Below, piece after piece: positions 60,851 through 64,000 of a DNA stretch of 64,000 nucleotides. Made by a program: the position numbers and the translations under genes. This DNA comes from Kineosporia rhizophila. Its GTDB lineage: Bacteria > Actinomycetota > Actinomycetes > Actinomycetales > Kineosporiaceae. Where the stretch lies: NCBI RefSeq assembly GCF_021277265.1, contig NZ_JAJSOH010000033.1:1-64000 (forward strand), in the 5' to 3' direction. Under the pieces are notes generated by a model, which was given only the letters and a program-made list of their open reading frames with translations, was not told where the DNA came from and ran no database searches. How positions within the stretch are numbered: position 1 is the first letter of the stretch; each line of letters starts with the position of its first letter.

Positions 60851-62080
60851 ATGGCCACCGCGACCGCGGCCAAGACCTACGAGTACTCCTACCGCGACAA
60901 GAAGGGCAAACTCGTCAAGGGCAAGCTCGAGGCCCCCAGCGAGGAAGTGCTGATCCAGCGCCTGCGGCAGCAGGGCTTCGCGCCTCTGGACGTGAAGCAG
61001 GCCAACACCGGCCTGAGCATGGAGATCAAGCTCCCCGGCAGCAACAAGGTCGACCTGAAGGACCTGGCGATCATGAGCCGCCAGTTCGCCACGATGATCG
61101 ACTCCGGCCTGTCGCTGCTGAAGTCGCTGAGCATCCTCGCCGAGCAGACCGAGAGCGCGCCCCTGGCAAAGGTTCTCAACGAAGTGCGCCACGACGTCGA
61201 GGGCGGCGGCGCCCTGTCCACGGCGATGGCCAAGCACACCAAGGTCTTCCCGCCCCTGATGATCAACATGTGCCGGGCCGGCGAGGTCGGCGGCTTCCTG
61301 GACAAGGTGCTGCTCCAGATCGCCGAGAACATGGAGGCGGAGGTCAAGCTCCGCGCCAAGATCAAATCTGCGATGACCTACCCCGTAGTGGTATTCATCA
61401 TGGCCATCATCGCGGTGGTCGGCATGCTGCTGTTCATCGTGCCGGTGTTCAGCAACATGTTCGCCACGCTGGGCGGTGAACTACCGGCCCCCACCAAGGC
61501 CCTGGTCTTCCTGTCGAGCGCCATGAAGATCATTGCCCCGGTGGCGATTGTTCTGGCTATTCCGGGTGGCGTGCTTTGGGGAAAATATAGAAACACGGAA
61601 GCTGTTCGAGGCGTCGTCGACCCGATGAAACTGAAGGTGCCCATCTTCGGGGACTTGTTCCGAAAGGTTGCGATCAGCCGTTTCTCCCGCAATCTGGGCA
61701 CGATGCTGACTGCGGGTGTGCCGATTCTGCGCAGCCTGGAGATCGTCGGTGAGGCGGCCGGCAATGTGGTGCTGCGCGACGCTGCCAAGGCCGTGGAAGA
61801 AAGCGTGCGGCAAGGAAAGACCCTCGCGGGTCCCCTGTCTGAGCACAAGGTGTTCCCGCCGATGGTGGTGCAGATGCTGTCGGTCGGTGAGGACACCGGC
61901 GCCATGGACAACATGCTGCACAAGATTGCAGACTTTTACGACCAAGAGGTCGAGGCCACCACGGAAGCGCTGACCAGCATCATCGAGCCGCTGATGATTG
62001 CCGTGCTGGGATCGGTGATCGGCGCCATGATCGTGGCCCTCTACATGCCCATCTTCTCGGTGTTCGAGCTGATCGAGTAG
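60851..62080 (+). CDS. pilC: Type IV pilus inner-membrane platform protein PilC
   Basis: The 409-aa protein has an N-terminal segment (YEYSYRDKKGKLVKGKLEAPSEEVL) and two GspF/PilC domains, each with ISRQFATMIDSGLSLLKSL / SRNLGTMLTAGVPILRSLEI and RAGEVGGFLDKVL / SVGEDTGAMDNML. Three membrane helices are visible (VVVFIMAIIAVVGMLLFIVPVF and IIAPVAIVLAIPGGVLW and the C-terminal GSVIGAMIVALYMPIF). It links the motor to the pilin. ATG 60851 is 13 bases after pilT. From about 61520 the third-position GC falls. Confidence 0.96.
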   Translation: MATATAAKTYEYSYRDKKGKLVKGKLEAPSEEVLIQRLRQQGFAPLDVKQANTGLSMEIKLPGSNKVDLKDLAIMSRQFATMIDSGLSLLKSLSILAEQTESAPLAKVLNEVRHDVEGGGALSTAMAKHTKVFPPLMINMCRAGEVGGFLDKVLLQIAENMEAEVKLRAKIKSAMTYPVVVFIMAIIAVVGMLLFIVPVFSNMFATLGGELPAPTKALVFLSSAMKIIAPVAIVLAIPGGVLWGKYRNTEAVRGVVDPMKLKVPIFGDLFRKVAISRFSRNLGTMLTAGVPILRSLEIVGEAAGNVVLRDAAKAVEESVRQGKTLAGPLSEHKVFPPMVVQMLSVGEDTGAMDNMLHKIADFYDQEVEATTEALTSIIEPLMIAVLGSVIGAMIVALYMPIFSVFELIE

Positions 62081-62219
62081 CCCAGAGATTCCGGTCGCAG
62101 CTTCCTCAACTTCTGTTCAGGACAGCCGATATCACACGTGTCATCGAGTAGCGCCAGCTTGCCCAGGCCGGGCGGCGCACTCAGCAAGCCGCACCGTCAG
62201 ATCTCAGAAGGAGCACTCG

Positions 62220-62678
62220 ATGCTCGCTCGTATCCGCAAGTCGATGAAGGAGAAGGACCAGGGCTTCACCCTGATCGAACTTCTGGTCGTGATGATCATC
62301 ATCGGTATTCTGGCTGCCATCGCCGTGCCGGTGTTCCTCAGCCAGCGGAAGAAGGCTCAGGACAGTGCGACCAAGTCGGACGTGTCCTCGCTCGGTAAGG
62401 AAATCGCCTCCTACTACGTCGACTCGACTACCCCGCCGACTGTGGTCATCGCTTCCGGCCGGTACGTCGTCGGTGGCAACGATGCAGGCAAGGTCAGCTC
62501 AGGCGTTTACTTCAACGGCGACTCCACGAAGTCGAGCACCACTTACACGCTGGTCAACAGCACCTGGACCAGCAGTAGCTGGTGTGTCTCACTGAGCAAC
62601 GACGGTGGCAGCAAGACCTGGAGCTACTCCGCCCAGAACGGCCTTCAGTCAGCTGCGCTCGGTACTGCCGCCTGCTGA
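62220..62678 (+). CDS. pilA: Type IV prepilin (major pilin-like)
   Basis: The 152-aa prepilin has the leader MLARIRKSMKEKDQG, cleavage after Gly15, mature Phe+1 and Glu+5, then the hydrophobic helix FTLIELLVVMIIIGILAAIAVP. The globular part is Ser/Thr-rich with a cysteine pair (SWCVSLSN and the C-terminal AAC) that could form a loop. ATG 62220 follows AGAAGGAG. A terminator lies downstream, so it is probably made at high level. Confidence 0.95.
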   Translation: MLARIRKSMKEKDQGFTLIELLVVMIIIGILAAIAVPVFLSQRKKAQDSATKSDVSSLGKEIASYYVDSTTPPTVVIASGRYVVGGNDAGKVSSGVYFNGDSTKSSTTYTLVNSTWTSSSWCVSLSNDGGSKTWSYSAQNGLQSAALGTAAC

Positions 62679-62700
62679 TCGCGCTACGGGATTGACGTGC

Positions 62701-62733
62701 GAAGGCCAGCCGGTTCGTATCCGGCTGGCCTTC
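62701..62733 (+). terminator. Terminator after pilA
   Basis: GAAGGCCAGCCGG and CCGGCTGGCCTTC form a perfect 13-bp stem around a seven-base loop. It begins 22 bases after the pilA stop and separates it from the minor pilin gene. No strong T-run follows. Confidence 0.8.
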
Positions 62734-62793
62734 TGCCGTGGACTCTCCCAAGGCTTGCCGTAGGTGTTTCGAGAAGGAGAAAGGTTCGCCTCG

Positions 62794-64000
62794 TTGGGAC
62801 CAGGTGCACGGACGCGCGAGCCGGAAGTGGGCATTTCCCTGCTCGAGGTGGTCATCGCCATGGCCATCTTCTCCATCGGTGTGACCGCCGTACTCGGCAT
62901 CTTCATCAACTCCTCCCGCGTGGCCGGCGACAACATCCGCCGCACGGCCGCTGCCAGCCTGGTGAACGAGAAGCTGGAGGCGGCCCGGGGACAGACCGCA
63001 CAGCAGATCACCAACGGCCGGGAGGTCACCACCAGGCAGGTCGGCGACATCACCTACACGATCACCCAGAACGCCAGCTACCTGACCTCGAACGCGACCG
63101 GGAACGTCTGTCAGAGCAGCGGTTCCGCGCTGGCCTACAAGCTGGTCCGGGTGGCGGTCACCTGGCCGGACATGGGCACGGTGCAACCGGTCACGGGTGA
63201 TGTGCTGCGGGCCGTCGGGATCGGGCCTACCGACGGTACGAAGGCGACCCTGGCAGTACTGATCACCGGCGCCACCGGGCTGCCGGTGTCCGGGGTCACG
63301 GCCACCCTGACCGGTACGACCCAGAGTCAGGTGACCGGGGACGACGGCTGCGTGGTCTTCGCAGGCCTCACGGACGGGTCGTACTCCGTGTCACTGAACC
63401 AGACCGGTTACGTCGGAACAGCGAACACGACAACGGCAAGAACCCAGACCCTGAGCGTGGCCACCGGTGTCGTCACCCGGGCCACCCTGCTCTACGACTC
63501 GGCGCGCACCCTGAATTTCGCCTTGTCAGCTCCGGTGAGCACCTATGTGGTGCCGACGGGGCTGCCCATCCGGATCGGGAACACCTACCTGAGCGAGACG
63601 ACGGTCAGCGCCACCTGCTCGAGCTCGAGCGCCTCCGCTTGTCTGACCGGTGTCCCCGGGCAGATCCGGAACCTGTTCCCGGAAAGCTATGTCGTCAAGG
63701 CGGGCTCCTGTACCGGGACCGACGTCTCGCAGGCTCTGGTCGACATCCGCCGGGCCTCGGCCAACAACAGTTCGGTCACCCTGCCCATGGGGGCCGTGAC
63801 GGTGAACGTGGAGAGGAACAACAAGAAGGCGGCCAATGACCGCGCAGTGACCTTCACGCTGGCCAGCGGCAGCAGTTGCGGCACGTCGGAGTCCTACTCG
63901 GTCAACACGGTGTCGGGCACCACCACGGTGTTGCTGCCCTACGGGAGCTGGCTGGTCAGCACTTCCTTCAACCTGCTCAATCTCGGTGTGGGTACCGCCT
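62794..64000 (+). CDS. PilV-like minor prepilin with large extracellular region (partial)
   Basis: The frame is open from about 62764 to the right edge. It encodes a type III signal EVGISLLEVVIAMAIFSIG: cleavage after Gly, Glu+5, then a hydrophobic helix like PilV. Beyond it lie more than 300 residues, including VLITGATGLPVSGVTATLTG and GDDGCVVFAGLTDGSYSVSLNQTGY, a CNA-B/carboxypeptidase-regulatory-like beta sandwich, and Ser/Thr-rich stretches. Minor pilins are usually 150-200 aa, so it is large. TTG 62794, behind GAGAAGGAGAAAGG, is a tentative start; GTG 62764 is possible. The stop is beyond the window. Confidence 0.82.
   Translation, partial: MGPGARTREPEVGISLLEVVIAMAIFSIGVTAVLGIFINSSRVAGDNIRRTAAASLVNEKLEAARGQTAQQITNGREVTTRQVGDITYTITQNASYLTSNATGNVCQSSGSALAYKLVRVAVTWPDMGTVQPVTGDVLRAVGIGPTDGTKATLAVLITGATGLPVSGVTATLTGTTQSQVTGDDGCVVFAGLTDGSYSVSLNQTGYVGTANTTTARTQTLSVATGVVTRATLLYDSARTLNFALSAPVSTYVVPTGLPIRIGNTYLSETTVSATCSSSSASACLTGVPGQIRNLFPESYVVKAGSCTGTDVSQALVDIRRASANNSSVTLPMGAVTVNVERNNKKAANDRAVTFTLASGSSCGTSESYSVNTVSGTTTVLLPYGSWLVSTSFNLLNLGVGTA

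Overview
The window is 64 kb of high-GC DNA from the chromosome of an actinobacterium. The gene order thrS, HIT phosphorylase, PI-phosphate synthase, PatA, PimA, pdxST, yebC, ruvCAB, yajC-secDF, apt, rel, cyclophilin, glyoxalase-like hydrolase, SplB-like radical SAM, aspS, rarA, alaS, ruvX, mltG, aroE matches, from memory, the conserved backbone around Rv2614c-Rv2552c in Mycobacterium. Frequent GTG/TTG starts, GTGA/TGATG stop-start overlaps, phosphatidylinositol-mannoside genes, a perfect actinobacterial LexA box and a C-minus ribosomal protein set fit this. The following type IV pilus locus suggests a Kineosporia- or Frankia-like group, but that is inference.

Layout. 1-1.9 kb: a fragment of an NRPS adenylation domain, a poly-C tract that looks like an assembly scar, and a DUF222/HNH (13E12-type) gene with an SOS-like site. 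1.9-4.1 kb: a zinc-starvation island of cysteine-free L31, L36, L28 and S14 with a CobW/Mrf-like protein, around a divergent Zur box. 4.2-18.4 kb: accessory metabolism, comprising an Ada-like zinc protein with AlkB, GrpB, aldehyde dehydrogenase, glycerate kinase, lipoprotein, TspO-like protein, methyltransferase, aldo/keto reductase, SDR, lactate permease, serine hydrolase, GH13 glycosidase and a GAF-PAS-PAS-GGDEF protein. 18.6-25.5 kb: thrS, then an insertion holding two copies of a two-gene HTTM membrane module, a DCC oxidoreductase, an unknown 221-aa protein and two tandem paralogous small proteins. 25.5-31 kb: the phosphatidylinositol/PIM operon and PLP synthase. 31-43 kb: MFS exporter, YebC, RuvCAB, SecDF-YajC, Apt, Rel. 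43-58.5 kb: AbiEi-like orphan, DUF349 protein, cyclophilin, MBL hydrolase, SOS-boxed radical SAM gene, aspS, rarA, DUF948/DUF6167 pair, alaS, ruvX, mltG, aroE. 58.7-64 kb: pilT with a long Pro/Gln-rich N-terminus, pilC, pilA and a large PilV-like minor pilin running off the right edge.

How the genes work together. The left island lets the cell swap zinc-binding ribosomal proteins for zinc-free versions. HIT-pgsA-patA-pimA builds the phosphatidylinositol mannosides of the envelope. PdxS and PdxT form one PLP synthase. RuvCAB, the radical SAM protein, RarA, AlkB and possibly the HNH protein are genome-maintenance functions, several with LexA-like sites. The pilus genes supply a retraction motor, platform protein and pilins; no extension ATPase is visible.

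No tRNA, rRNA, CRISPR array, IS element or riboswitch was seen, and no gene-free stretch exceeds 300 bases. The longest, 40250-40530 between apt and rel, holds one weak hairpin and nothing else I can name.
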